Positions 35,411-43,196 of a DNA stretch of 64,000 nt are shown piece after piece. Source of the stretch: Planctomycetota bacterium (lineage in GTDB: Bacteria > Planctomycetota > Planctomycetia > Pirellulales > Pirellulaceae); contig JACNKX010000133.1 of assembly GCA_014381825.1 (NCBI GenBank), forward strand, positions 1-64,000, in the 5' to 3' direction. Position 1 is the first letter of the stretch. The number at the start of each line of letters is the position of its first letter. Under the pieces are notes generated by a model, which was not told the DNA's origin, ran no database searches, and saw only the letters and a program-made list of their open reading frames with translations. Both the position numbers and the translations under genes were made by a program.

Positions 35411-36379
35411 TCACACGTCTCTCGCGCAGCGAAATCCAACATTCCCACCTGACGTATCCGGTGTGTTACCGATGCGAGCTGAGACGCGGTAGCGGTTACA
35501 GTAGGAATCGTGGCAGAGGTAGGATCCGCCGCGTTGCACTCGGCGATCGCCTGAGGGTGGGCCGGTTGGATTGTCGGTTAGATCGGGCCAGACTTGATGG
35601 TAGTCGGGGCTGAACCAGTCCTGGCACCATTCCCAAACGTTGCCGACACAGTTGTACAAGCCAAACGTATTTGGTTCGTAGGTGTCGACCGGGGCCGTGC
35701 CTTGATAACCATCGTTGCCGGTGTCTTCGTGAGGAAAGCGACCTTGGAAAATGTTGCAGCGGTGTTTCCCAGTGGGCTTCAACTGGTTGCCCCAGGGGTA
35801 GCTCTGCTGTTGGAGTCCGCCACGAGCCGCGTATTCCCATTCGACTTCGGACGGAAGCCTCTTCCCTACCCATTGGCAATAGGCCGCTGCGTCGTTCCAT
35901 GAGACATGGACGACGGGATGCATCAGACATTGTTTAAACGTCGAGCCGGGACCGCGCGGGGATCGCCAGTTGGCGTGCGGCACGGCCAGCCACCATTCGA
36001 GGCCGACAACTGCTTTTGTTCTTTTGAGTTGAACGCGTTGCTTCTTCGAGAGGTGCAGATGAAAGACGTAAGACCAACCGAATCGCTCGGCTTCGGTCTT
36101 GTAACCCGTTGCTTCGACAAATTGGAAAAACCGCTCATTGGAGATGGCGCACGCGTCGAGCATGAATGGCGGCACGGTTACTGCTCGAACGGGGCCCTCT
36201 CCGTCGGCCTGCCAAGCCTTGGGTCCTTCGCATCCCATCAGGAACGTGCCGCCATCGAGCCGGACCATGCCTTCATCAGATACTGAGTCATTCGAGACGA
36301 TCTCAATGGGAGACTCAACATCACTTTCGCGGTGGCCAGCACTAGGCGTACAGCACGGCTTTTTCGTTGGTTCGTCCAT
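35411..36379 (-). CDS. Formylglycine-generating enzyme (sulfatase maturase), SUMF1 family
   Basis: 322 residues. The FGE fold is clear: MVRLDGGTFLMGCE at the start of the domain, HPVVHVSWNDAAAYCQW, GKRLPSEVEWEYAARGG, GNVWEWCQDWF and the active-site stretch RGGSYLCHDSYCNRYR. Both catalytic cysteines are present (Cys289 and Cys294), with the same spacing as the Cys pair of human FGE, so this is a real copper-dependent oxidase and not one of the many inactive relatives. It converts a sulfatase active-site Cys to formylglycine. No sulfatase is in the window, so it must act in trans. No signal peptide is seen. Confidence 0.93.
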   Translation of the reverse strand: MDEPTKKPCCTPSAGHRESDVESPIEIVSNDSVSDEGMVRLDGGTFLMGCEGPKAWQADGEGPVRAVTVPPFMLDACAISNERFFQFVEATGYKTEAERFGWSYVFHLHLSKKQRVQLKRTKAVVGLEWWLAVPHANWRSPRGPGSTFKQCLMHPVVHVSWNDAAAYCQWVGKRLPSEVEWEYAARGGLQQQSYPWGNQLKPTGKHRCNIFQGRFPHEDTGNDGYQGTAPVDTYEPNTFGLYNCVGNVWEWCQDWFSPDYHQVWPDLTDNPTGPPSGDRRVQRGGSYLCHDSYCNRYRVSARIGNTPDTSGGNVGFRCARDV

Positions 36380-36477
36380 CGATCATCGAGTAAGAGGCAA
36401 TGCAAAGACGTCGCGACGCTGCATTGTACTCGACGCAAGGCATGATTGGCGTCGGCGGCTTCCCGCGAAAAGCAAAC

Positions 36478-36525
36478 GGGCCAGGAATCTCTTTCGCCGA
36501 AGAGACGCCTGACCCGAAATGCAAT
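36478..36525 (-). terminator. Candidate terminator downstream of DUF1598 gene
   Basis: An imperfect inverted repeat (CAGG/CCTG and TCTCTT/AAGAGA around a TCGCCG loop, 36478-36515) is followed on the minus strand by GTTTGCTTTTC. It lies about 65 bases after the DUF1598 stop codon. Confidence 0.4.
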
Positions 36526-36581
36526 ATTGATTTTAAAATCGACCGTAGGTGGATCACGGAGAGCTTACACTGCCGCCGGCG

Positions 36582-37970
36582 TTAGTCCCACCACCATTGG
36601 TCTGCCTTGAGATGATCGAGTTTAATGTCGTCGCGTTGCTTCTTGACCATACCCTGCTCGTCTTGAAGCAAGTTGGACGAGTTCAGCGCGAGACGCGGTT
36701 GGATATTGACGCCACCACCGATCGGTGTCATCAGACGATTGCCTCGCCATACCGCTGACACAGCTGTTTCGACTCGTTGCGGAGCTTTCCCTGTTTGCAC
36801 CGAGAATGCGTCCTCGTTGCCAAACAGTTCCATCGACCAACCAACTTGGCTGTAAAAGTCTTGCCGCTGAATATAGGCGGCGGCGACTGACATATCGATC
36901 AAGTTTCGAAGCTGTGCATAAACCGGCACGGCTTTGGCGAGTTCGGGATACTTGTCGGTGAAGCCTTGAACGAAACGCTTGCCGGCCGTGTCAACCAGAC
37001 CAGCGTTCACTCGTGTTCCGTCAGCAGCCACCATTTCGTCGGCTCCGACCAGCTTTACCGAGTTGCCAACTAACTGCATCGCTAGCTCGTCTTCACTTAC
37101 TCGGACGCATTCGTAATCAGGCACAAAATACCAACGCTGCATCGCATTACGAGCAACCGAAGTCGGGCTGGCAAGATCGACGTAACTCTTCATACGAACG
37201 CCGGTGCGCTCGAGGCCAATCCCGATCAGCTTCATTCGGTAATCGGCTTCGACGAGGATCTTCGCAAAGTGTGTGTCCGCGGGAACACCACCGATCGTGA
37301 CATTCTGAAGTCCAAGGCTCTTTCGCAAACCGTCGACGATGAATCTGGTTTTGTTCGGAGTTGCTCGCGAGCCGAGACGGACGAGGAACTGTTGCATGTT
37401 CGCCAGCCCTTCTTTCGTTGGATCGATCGAACAACGAATGACTGGCGTTTCTTTGCCGGCTGGCGGAAATGCACGCAACGCGACGATCAGGTCTTGCAAC
37501 TCTATCACCGGTGCTCCAGTGCCAATGCCGCGAACGCGCCCTGAGAGGTCGGACGCCCAAGCTTCTGCTGGCCCGGCAACAACGATGTCACCTGTTTCGG
37601 GGTAGACGAAGACGTATTGAATTCGCTGCAGTCCGGCTAAGTACCGCATGGCTTCGGTCGGCGTCTCGCCAGCGGCAATTCGCGCTGCGACAGCTGTTTC
37701 GAGGCGATTCAACGAAACCTTTCGCAGGTTGCTCGACCGGGCAAGATCGGCAGAGATCGAACGCAACGACGCTTCAATGCTGCTGCGAGTCAAAGCTCCG
37801 CTTCTATCGACAAACATGTGCATGCGAAGCACACCGTCCGCGTCAACTTCGACACCCGCCACGTTGCTCGTCGTTGTCGTTGTCGTTGTGTTCTGCGCCT
37901 GAAGCAGCGTCGCCGTCAGACTCACAAACAACAACGACAACCCAGTGACGCTGATTCGTCGCAGAATCAT
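36582..37970 (-). CDS. DUF1598 domain exported protein
   Basis: 462 residues from ATG 37970, with AGAGGAGAGG upstream and a good signal peptide (MILRRISVTGLSLLFVSL to AQ); the longer frame from 38009 is rejected. A threonine run (NTTTTTTTSNV) follows the cleavage site. The body has the DUF1598 features known from planctomycetes, including LAGLQRIQYVFVYPETGDIV and QRWYFVPDYECVRVSEDELA. It ends with WWWD. The function is unknown; secretion is supported by the signal peptide. Confidence 0.88.
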   Translation of the reverse strand: MILRRISVTGLSLLFVSLTATLLQAQNTTTTTTTSNVAGVEVDADGVLRMHMFVDRSGALTRSSIEASLRSISADLARSSNLRKVSLNRLETAVAARIAAGETPTEAMRYLAGLQRIQYVFVYPETGDIVVAGPAEAWASDLSGRVRGIGTGAPVIELQDLIVALRAFPPAGKETPVIRCSIDPTKEGLANMQQFLVRLGSRATPNKTRFIVDGLRKSLGLQNVTIGGVPADTHFAKILVEADYRMKLIGIGLERTGVRMKSYVDLASPTSVARNAMQRWYFVPDYECVRVSEDELAMQLVGNSVKLVGADEMVAADGTRVNAGLVDTAGKRFVQGFTDKYPELAKAVPVYAQLRNLIDMSVAAAYIQRQDFYSQVGWSMELFGNEDAFSVQTGKAPQRVETAVSAVWRGNRLMTPIGGGVNIQPRLALNSSNLLQDEQGMVKKQRDDIKLDHLKADQWWWD

Positions 37971-38326
37971 CAGGAACCTCTCCTCTTGCAGTGACCGGTA
38001 CGCTCCCAACCTCAGAAACTCTCCGAGAATCTCGAATCGCCTGAGGTGGGAACGCTTGATTTAGTGCATTTACCCAGAAATGGATGCAATTCCACGCCAC
38101 ATCTACGCGATGCGGGGCGGCGTTCTGTTCGCTAAGGACACTAACTGATCTTAATTAGGCAACTTAGGGAAGGCAAGCAAAACCCTTGCTGTACCTCTCT
38201 GTTGTGCAACGCGAGGCATGAGCTGTCGGTGATGGCGACAGAACCGGCGCGAACGTCAATTGAGTTGCCAGATTCTAGATCACGTGATCCTAACTGCTAG
38301 TGATCAAATACTTTACGCGTTTCAAG
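37971..38326. other. Intergenic region upstream of DUF1598 gene
   Basis: About 356 bases lie between two minus-strand genes. Near the DUF1598 start there is an imperfect inverted repeat (CCCAACCTCAG at about 38007-38017 against CTGAGGTGGGA at about 38041-38051) that would lie in the 5' leader. A TTAATTAGGCAACTTAGGG-like AT-richer stretch near 38152 may hold the promoter. I see no coding region. Confidence 0.35.
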
Positions 38327-39214
38327 CTACTGTCCGCGAACTTTCATCTCAAGAGAATAAAAGCCGGTCCTCGCAGTAATGAAGAGCGTTCTTCGCTCTT
38401 TGCCTCCGAATACGACATTCGCAGGACGTTCAGGGACGGCAATCGAGGCTATTTTCTTCCCTTTTGGCGAGTAGATCTCCACCCCGTCGCGCGTGAGGTA
38501 CAAATTTCCGCGGTCGTCGAGCGTCATGCCGTCCGAACCCTCGGGAGCTGCGAGATGACGGCCGCGAACTGTGCCATCGGGCTGGATCGAGTAAACGTAT
38601 GTCTTGTTTGCGCCGGGATCGGCGACATAGAGATGCTTTCCGTCTGTCGTCCCAAGTACACCGTTAGGTTTCTCAAGGTCGTCGATCACACGTCGAATTT
38701 GCTTACCGTCCGGCGAAATGTAATAGACGTGAAAGCCGTCTTGCTCGAGGCCCTCTTGGCTGCCGTATCGCGGATCCGTGAAGTAGATGCCTCCTTTCGG
38801 GTCCGGCCACAGGTCGTTGGGGCTGTTGAGTTTCTTCCCGCTGTAGCTATCCGCGAGCACGGTCACCGCGCCATTCATGGCCACTCGCGTTACCTTCCGG
38901 CTGCCGCCTTCACACGCGAGCAGGTTGCCAGCTTTGTCAAAGAACAAACCGTTTGCATTGCCCGTGTCTTCGCGAAAAACTGTCAGCTTTCCCTCAGTCG
39001 ACCACTTGTGCGTTCGACTGCTCCGGACATCCGAGAAGTAAACATCGCCATTCTTATCTACTGCGGGTCCTTCGGTGAACACGAAGCCGGCCGCGAGCTT
39101 TTGAACCGTGGCGCTCGGGGCGACGAGGTCCGCATCGTCTGCGCTGACGATACTGCTGCTTAGCACGGCGAGTGTCGCGATGAAGGGTACGGCAAGCAGG
39201 TGGTTAGATCGCAT
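38327..39214 (-). CDS. SMP-30/gluconolactonase-like exported propeller protein
   Basis: 295 residues from ATG 39214, which gives a signal peptide (SNHLLAVPFIATLAVLSSS, cleaved near SADD); the frame opens to 39268. The six-bladed SMP-30/gluconolactonase/LRE fold is visible as FVFTEGPAVDKNGDVYFSDV, LNSPNDLWPDPKGGIYFTDP (the metal-binding Asn and Asp loop) and EGSDGMTLDDRGNLYLT. Likely a calcium-dependent lactonase in the periplasm. It is transcribed divergently from the desaturase gene, across a 307-base gap. Substrate not known. Confidence 0.88.
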   Translation of the reverse strand: MRSNHLLAVPFIATLAVLSSSIVSADDADLVAPSATVQKLAAGFVFTEGPAVDKNGDVYFSDVRSSRTHKWSTEGKLTVFREDTGNANGLFFDKAGNLLACEGGSRKVTRVAMNGAVTVLADSYSGKKLNSPNDLWPDPKGGIYFTDPRYGSQEGLEQDGFHVYYISPDGKQIRRVIDDLEKPNGVLGTTDGKHLYVADPGANKTYVYSIQPDGTVRGRHLAAPEGSDGMTLDDRGNLYLTRDGVEIYSPKGKKIASIAVPERPANVVFGGKERRTLFITARTGFYSLEMKVRGQ

Positions 39215-39521
39215 CTTGCGTTCCCGTTCGAGAAGTGGCTGGTTGGATTGGTCCATTAGTTTACCCAAGATACAAAAGAAATTCAGGCGTTACCGCGGCC
39301 TGTTTGAATCGAGGAAGATCGTCCAGAGAATTGCATTTGTGCTTGCAGTAACACGAGTTACGGCGATCACGATCAACAATTACATAACATTTACATAACC
39401 GAGACGGTCCCGAAACGGAGGTGCCTCCGATATCGACTACAATTCCGAGCCCGTGGAGAAGACTTTATTGACCGAGCAACGCGAAACCACGTATCCACTG
39501 TGACGATAAAGGAGCCAGATC
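39215..39521. other. Divergent promoter region between SMP-30-like and desaturase genes
   Basis: This 307-base gap holds the tandem TTACATAAC repeats annotated separately, a GTAACACGAGTTAC inverted repeat near 39349-39362, and a perfect palindrome GGAGGTGCCTCC around 39418-39429. The density of symmetric sites suggests regulator binding. No coding region is seen. Confidence 0.35.
39380..39399. promoter_or_regulatory. Tandem direct repeat TTACATAAC with 11-base period
   Basis: TTACATAAC occurs at 39380-39388 and again at 39391-39399, exactly one helical turn apart. Tandem repeats at 11 bases are the usual binding geometry of OmpR/PhoB-type response regulators. They lie about 130 bases before the desaturase start codon and 180 before the SMP-30-like start. 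Confidence 0.4.
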
Positions 39522-40529
39522 ATGGCAATCGCACCAGATGAAACAGAACTCCGAGAGCTTGAAGCGAACTCAGCGACTGGCTTGTTGGATAAGTACGATA
39601 CCGAGACTGCCGACGAATCACTGTGGCAGCAAGATTGCGCCACCGCAATGTCAGACGAGGCGCAGTTGTCGGAACAACAAAAGCGGCTGGCCGCTGGTCC
39701 CAACTATCCGGTTATGGGCTGGCTCATATTTTTGCACGCTGGTGCATTGGCAGCGCCTTTTTTCTTCAGCTGGGAAGCGTTTGCTGTATGCATGTTTTTA
39801 TATTGGCTGGCAGGCTCGATCGGCGTCTGCATGGGCTACCATCGGTTGCTGACTCACGGCTCGTTCAAAGTCCACAAGCCAATGCGTTGGTTATTGGCGT
39901 TCATTGGTGGGCTGTCGGGAGAAGGTTGTGCACTTGAATGGGTTGCTAATCATCGAAAGCACCACGCTCACAGCGATCACGATGGCGATCCACATTCGCC
40001 CCGCGACGGCGGCCTTTGGTCTCACATGTGGTGGTTGGGATGGAGCGTTAGCTGTAGTGGTGAATATGAAGCCCACATCAATCGCTGGGCTCCCGATTTG
40101 GCAAGGGACCGTGTGATGCGTTGGATAGGATACATGTTTCTTCCGTCTCATATCGTCAGCGGACTCGTGTTGCTTGCCGTTGGCCAGTGGATCGGCGGTC
40201 CTTACATGGCGGCGTCGATGTTGGTTTGGGGATTATTCGTTCGCTTGGTGATCGTTTTGCATATCACTTGGTTCGTCAATTCATGGTCTCACATGTGGGG
40301 CTATCGGACGTACGAGACAACGGACGACAGTCGGAACAACTGGCTGATCGGGCTTTTGGCTTTTGGTGAAGGCTGGCATAACAATCATCATGCGTATCCT
40401 CGCATGGCCGCGCAAGGACACAAATGGTGGGAGCTTGATCTGACTTACACCGCCATTCGAGTGATGAAGTGGACAGGTTTGGCGTGGGATGTCGTCGACT
40501 ATAAGAAGATCAGCGATCGCAACAAATAG
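39522..40529 (+). CDS. Membrane acyl (fatty acid) desaturase
   Basis: 335 residues with a strong AAAGGAG upstream. The three histidine boxes of the di-iron membrane desaturases are present: HRLLTH (about 107-112), HRKHH (about 144-148) and HNNHH (about 287-291). There are four to five membrane segments, and the spacing fits delta-9 acyl-CoA or acyl-lipid desaturases. The first 55 residues are an acidic extension not needed for catalysis. The role is to introduce a double bond into membrane fatty acids. The gene is monocistronic, ending at a strong intrinsic terminator. Confidence 0.94.
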   Translation: MAIAPDETELRELEANSATGLLDKYDTETADESLWQQDCATAMSDEAQLSEQQKRLAAGPNYPVMGWLIFLHAGALAAPFFFSWEAFAVCMFLYWLAGSIGVCMGYHRLLTHGSFKVHKPMRWLLAFIGGLSGEGCALEWVANHRKHHAHSDHDGDPHSPRDGGLWSHMWWLGWSVSCSGEYEAHINRWAPDLARDRVMRWIGYMFLPSHIVSGLVLLAVGQWIGGPYMAASMLVWGLFVRLVIVLHITWFVNSWSHMWGYRTYETTDDSRNNWLIGLLAFGEGWHNNHHAYPRMAAQGHKWWELDLTYTAIRVMKWTGLAWDVVDYKKISDRNK

Positions 40530-40557
40530 ACGCGTTCCAAATCTATGAAGTACACCA

Positions 40558-40595
40558 GAGCCCGCGAGTCGCAATGGCTTCCGGGCTCTTTTTTT
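40558..40595 (+). terminator. Rho-independent terminator of the desaturase gene
   Basis: GAGCCCG (40558-40564) pairs with CGGGCTC (40582-40588), followed directly by seven T residues. It lies 28 bases after the desaturase stop codon. Confidence 0.85.
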
Positions 40596-40630
40596 GCATT
40601 CTTCCGAACCTGACAAGCAGAAAAACTCTC

Positions 40631-40660
40631 TTGCTTTCGTAGACAGTTTTGAGAATGATA
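40631..40660 (+). promoter_or_regulatory. Candidate promoter of the small structured RNA
   Basis: TTGCTT at 40631-40636 is followed after 17-18 bases by AATGAT/ATGATA (40654-40660). It lies between the desaturase terminator and the structured RNA. Support is from hexamers and position only. Confidence 0.35.
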
Positions 40661-40781
40661 CGGATACAGTTACTGGGTCGTGCTAACGCAGCGCGACTGA
40701 ACAGAAGGCCCGCGAGATCGTTGCACTCTTTGGCTACGCGACTTAAGCGGGGAGACAACCCAGTAGTAAGGAGGTGACCTA

Positions 40782-40823
40782 GTGAACTATTTCTGTACTA
40801 GCCAGCGAGGTGGCGACGCCTGA
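40782..40823 (+). CDS. Possible 13-residue peptide behind a perfect Shine-Dalgarno
   Basis: GTG at 40782 lies seven bases after AAGGAGG, the strongest Shine-Dalgarno match in the window, and opens a frame of 13 codons (MNYFCTSQRGGDA) ending at TGA 40821-40823. A 40-codon frame from ATG 40655 ends with its stop codon inside this Shine-Dalgarno. A peptide or leader role is possible, but the same sequence may simply be part of a structured RNA. Confidence 0.25.
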   Translation: MNYFCTSQRGGDA

Positions 40824-40893
40824 CAAGGTCGGCGGACTGCGAAAGGCAGGCCACCGGCTCGCTGAGATCTCCGATCGAACGCGAGTTAAACGA

Positions 40894-40931
40894 GGCCCGG
40901 TTCCCGAGGGGGACCGGGCCTTCGCTTTTTC
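40894..40931 (+). terminator. Rho-independent terminator of the structured RNA
   Basis: GGCCCGGT (40894-40901) pairs with ACCGGGCC (40913-40920), extended by an inner CCC/GGG pairing, and is followed by TTCGCTTTTTC. It ends 43 bases before the convergent isomerase stop codon. The hairpin could also serve as a terminator for that minus-strand gene, but the T tract is on the plus side. Confidence 0.8.
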
Positions 40932-40973
40932 TTGATCGGGCCACTGGAGCGTTATGGCGCGCTCCAGGATCGA

Positions 40974-41885
40974 TTACGCGCACGCCTCTCGCAGTTGAGC
41001 GATAAAAGACGGACATGCTTCGCGGGGGTCCTCGTCCTCTTCGTACTCGAGAACGACATAGCCGCGATAGTCAGCGTCGCGAAGGATCCCTGCAATGAGT
41101 TTGAAGTCGGTTGGTTGCCTTTGCTTGTCGGGGCCGCTGGTGACAACTTTGACCTGCACGTTCAGAGCATAAGCGGCAACCTTGGCGAGATCTCCGTATG
41201 GATCGTCTGTGTGAAAGTTGCCTGTATCAAGGTTCACTCCGAACCATGGACTCTTCACATCATTCACCAAGCCTAATAAACCTTCGGCGGTTGATGTCGG
41301 CCCGCCGTGGTTCTCAAGAGCCAGATGAACTCCATGTTGTCCGGCGTACTCACAACACTCCTCCAAGCCTTCGACCATCAACTTGTGCGACTGTTCGGGC
41401 GTCGTATCCTTCTGGGCATGCCCTGCGAACACTCGGATGACCGGCGCACCAAGTATCTCGGCATTGTCGACCCAATGTTTCAAATGAGCGAGTTGCTCGT
41501 CGCGTTTCTCACCAGGCGGATGGCCGAAGTCATTTCCAACTGCCGTCCCCGAAACATCCAGCCCTAACCGGAAACACTGTTGCTTCAGTTGCCGGAGGTA
41601 CTCGGGAGTGACCGGATTCGGAAAGTAATACGAAGTTAGTTCCGTCCCCTCAAGTTGCATCTTCGCACAGTCGTCGATGAAGTCAGACAAATTAAGCTCG
41701 GCGGTCTTGCCCTGTAGTAGCTTCCGATAGCTGTAGGCGGCTAAGCTGAACTTAAACTTCGACGCCCCATTTCGTTCGATCGGCTCGGCAGCATCGACTT
41801 CGAGGGCTGCGACGCCGCTGGCCGCCGCGACGGATGCGATTGAACAAGTTTGCAGAAAACGTCGACGGTCAAAGAAATGATGCAT
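40974..41885 (-). CDS. Tat-exported sugar phosphate isomerase/epimerase-like protein
   Basis: 303 residues. A twin-arginine signal, FDRRRFLQTCSIASVAAASG, opens the protein. The rest is the xylose-isomerase-like TIM barrel (AP endonuclease family 2), with metal-site regions IRVFAGHAQKD, LALENHGGPTSTAEG, FGVNLDTGNFH and the late Glu in YVVLEYEEDEDP. Such exported isomerase-like proteins are abundant in planctomycetes; they may act on oligosaccharides or inositol-type sugars, but substrates are not known. There is no partner gene in tight linkage. Confidence 0.88.
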   Translation of the reverse strand: MHHFFDRRRFLQTCSIASVAAASGVAALEVDAAEPIERNGASKFKFSLAAYSYRKLLQGKTAELNLSDFIDDCAKMQLEGTELTSYYFPNPVTPEYLRQLKQQCFRLGLDVSGTAVGNDFGHPPGEKRDEQLAHLKHWVDNAEILGAPVIRVFAGHAQKDTTPEQSHKLMVEGLEECCEYAGQHGVHLALENHGGPTSTAEGLLGLVNDVKSPWFGVNLDTGNFHTDDPYGDLAKVAAYALNVQVKVVTSGPDKQRQPTDFKLIAGILRDADYRGYVVLEYEEDEDPREACPSFIAQLREACA

Positions 41886-41931
41886 GGCGGAAGTTCCGTT
41901 TCGTGAGGGCAGGTGGTGTCGCTTACGTTCC

Positions 41932-41971
41932 AGCTAACTAAGCATTCGCTAGCTAACCACGCATTGTCGCT
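41932..41971. repeat. Imperfect tandem repeat of about 20 bases
   Basis: AGCTAACTAAGCATTCGCT (41932-41950) is followed directly by AGCTAACCACGCATTGTCGCT-like sequence (41951-41971), two copies with a few changes. It lies in the 138-base gap between the isomerase start and the LptF/G stop codon. Confidence 0.45.
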
Positions 41972-42023
41972 CAGCGGTAAGAGGGTCGCAAGTATTCGAA
42001 AAAACTCGTGCGACTCGGCGTCG

Positions 42024-43160
42024 CTACTCCCAAATCGGCTGCGAGAGCGCCGCGGCTGTCGGAGCCAGGATAATCAGCGGAGCCCAGGCTGCCAGGACGG
42101 GCGACATCAGGAATCCGCTGGCTCCTAATGCTTGACAGACGATCATTACGATGAAGTACGCGATCACGATCCCTACGCCCATTCCTGCGGCTACAAAGAC
42201 GTTGCGATTCTGGCGAGTCAGAACGAGAGGGATGCCTAGGACGAACAGCGTTACGTCAAGAAACGGCTGGACGAACCGAGAGTGCATGGTGACTCGCGTT
42301 CGGAGGCCAAAGTCGAGACTTGGGTTGCGAAGGCCATCAACGAGTTCGCCGGTCGAAGCGAACTGGCGATATTGCGGGCCGCACGCGATATCTGAAAAGG
42401 TGACGTCGCTTGCAACGAACAATTGATCGGGATCCAGCCAGTCCGTGTCCATGGGGCTAAGAATGACGGGCTCGCCATCCAAACTGACTGAGGCGAGTTC
42501 CGCATGCCCTTCGGGTTGTGAGACCTTAATCAACCGATACCCGCCAGGTTTGCCCGGAATCGGCGGCTCATAGAAGGCACTCTCGGCAACTAGCTTTCGC
42601 CCAAAGTCGCCGTGTCGGCGATGCAACGTGAATGTCGGCTCTTGAATTCGTTGATCCGCCACGAAGCATACCCGTCCGCCGAGGAGAATATCCGTTCGAT
42701 TGTCGGTGACGGCGTCGACTTTGCGAGCCGTTTGGCCAAGCCAATCCTGAGCGTTTCGCACTAACTTGTCGCGGACCTCGGGGATCACGAGTTCTCGATT
42801 GGCGGCGGCGACAAGACTGACGACGACGGCTGCGGCGAGTAGCGGGCGAACGATCCTTTTGGTCGTAATGCCAGCCGCCATGAGAGCGGTCAGTTCATTC
42901 GTCCGCTGCAGCCAAGTGATCGCAAACATGCCAGCGACCAATGTCAGCAGCCCGCTCGCATGATCGAAGAACCAAGGCACGCGAGCCGAGTAATAGTCGC
43001 CAATGACCTTGAACAACCCACCTTGTTCCCGACCATATCCAATAAACTCGTCAAGATTGCTGAAGACGTCGATCACGATGTAGAGTCCGACCATGCTCAG
43101 GAAGCAGACGAACAACACCTTCACAAACAGCCGCAACAAGTACCGATCAAAGGTCGACAT
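42024..43160 (-). CDS. LptF/LptG family permease (lipopolysaccharide export)
   Basis: 378 residues with the typical YjgP/YjgQ layout. The N-terminus MSTFDRYLLRLFVKVLFVCF starts the first of three N-terminal membrane helices. A large periplasmic jellyroll domain spans about 110-290, and three C-terminal helices follow (PFLDVTLFVLGIPLVL to the end). LptF and LptG form the membrane part of the LPS extractor with LptB. Only one such gene is here; the partner must be elsewhere. It is followed at some distance by the isomerase gene in the same direction. Confidence 0.9.
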   Translation of the reverse strand: MSTFDRYLLRLFVKVLFVCFLSMVGLYIVIDVFSNLDEFIGYGREQGGLFKVIGDYYSARVPWFFDHASGLLTLVAGMFAITWLQRTNELTALMAAGITTKRIVRPLLAAAVVVSLVAAANRELVIPEVRDKLVRNAQDWLGQTARKVDAVTDNRTDILLGGRVCFVADQRIQEPTFTLHRRHGDFGRKLVAESAFYEPPIPGKPGGYRLIKVSQPEGHAELASVSLDGEPVILSPMDTDWLDPDQLFVASDVTFSDIACGPQYRQFASTGELVDGLRNPSLDFGLRTRVTMHSRFVQPFLDVTLFVLGIPLVLTRQNRNVFVAAGMGVGIVIAYFIVMIVCQALGASGFLMSPVLAAWAPLIILAPTAAALSQPIWE

Positions 43161-43196
43161 TGGAACTCCGTTCCCATCTGTCGTCGGGCGAGCCGA

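Larger units (their letters stand above)
40667..40931 (+). ncRNA. Candidate structured small RNA of about 265 nt with intrinsic terminator
   Basis: A stretch bounded by a promoter candidate and a terminator holds much secondary structure. TACTGGGT (40671-40678) pairs with ACCCAGTA (40758-40765). It is followed by an almost perfect anti-16S sequence, AAGGAGGTGACC (40768-40779). A three-way junction comes next: stem 40804-40814 with 40850-40863, one arm 40817-40834 and one arm CTGCGAAAGGCAG at 40837-40849. Motifs of RNase P, SRP, tmRNA or GEMM RNAs are not present. It could be a free-standing sRNA or the leader of a tiny peptide. I do not recognise a family. Confidence 0.5.

Noticed and set aside
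40655-40777. 40-codon basic frame inside the structured RNA region
   Set aside because: The ATG overlaps the likely -10 box, so it would not be on the transcript. There is no ribosome binding site and no recognised family. Mentioned only because its stop lies in the strong Shine-Dalgarno.
40667-40931. RNase P RNA, SRP RNA, tmRNA or cyclic-di-GMP riboswitch
   Set aside because: The hallmark sequences (GAGGAAAGTCC and ACAGAA of RNase P, GGAAGCAGCC of SRP, the tmRNA acceptor and tag, GGGACGCAAAGC of GEMM) are all missing.
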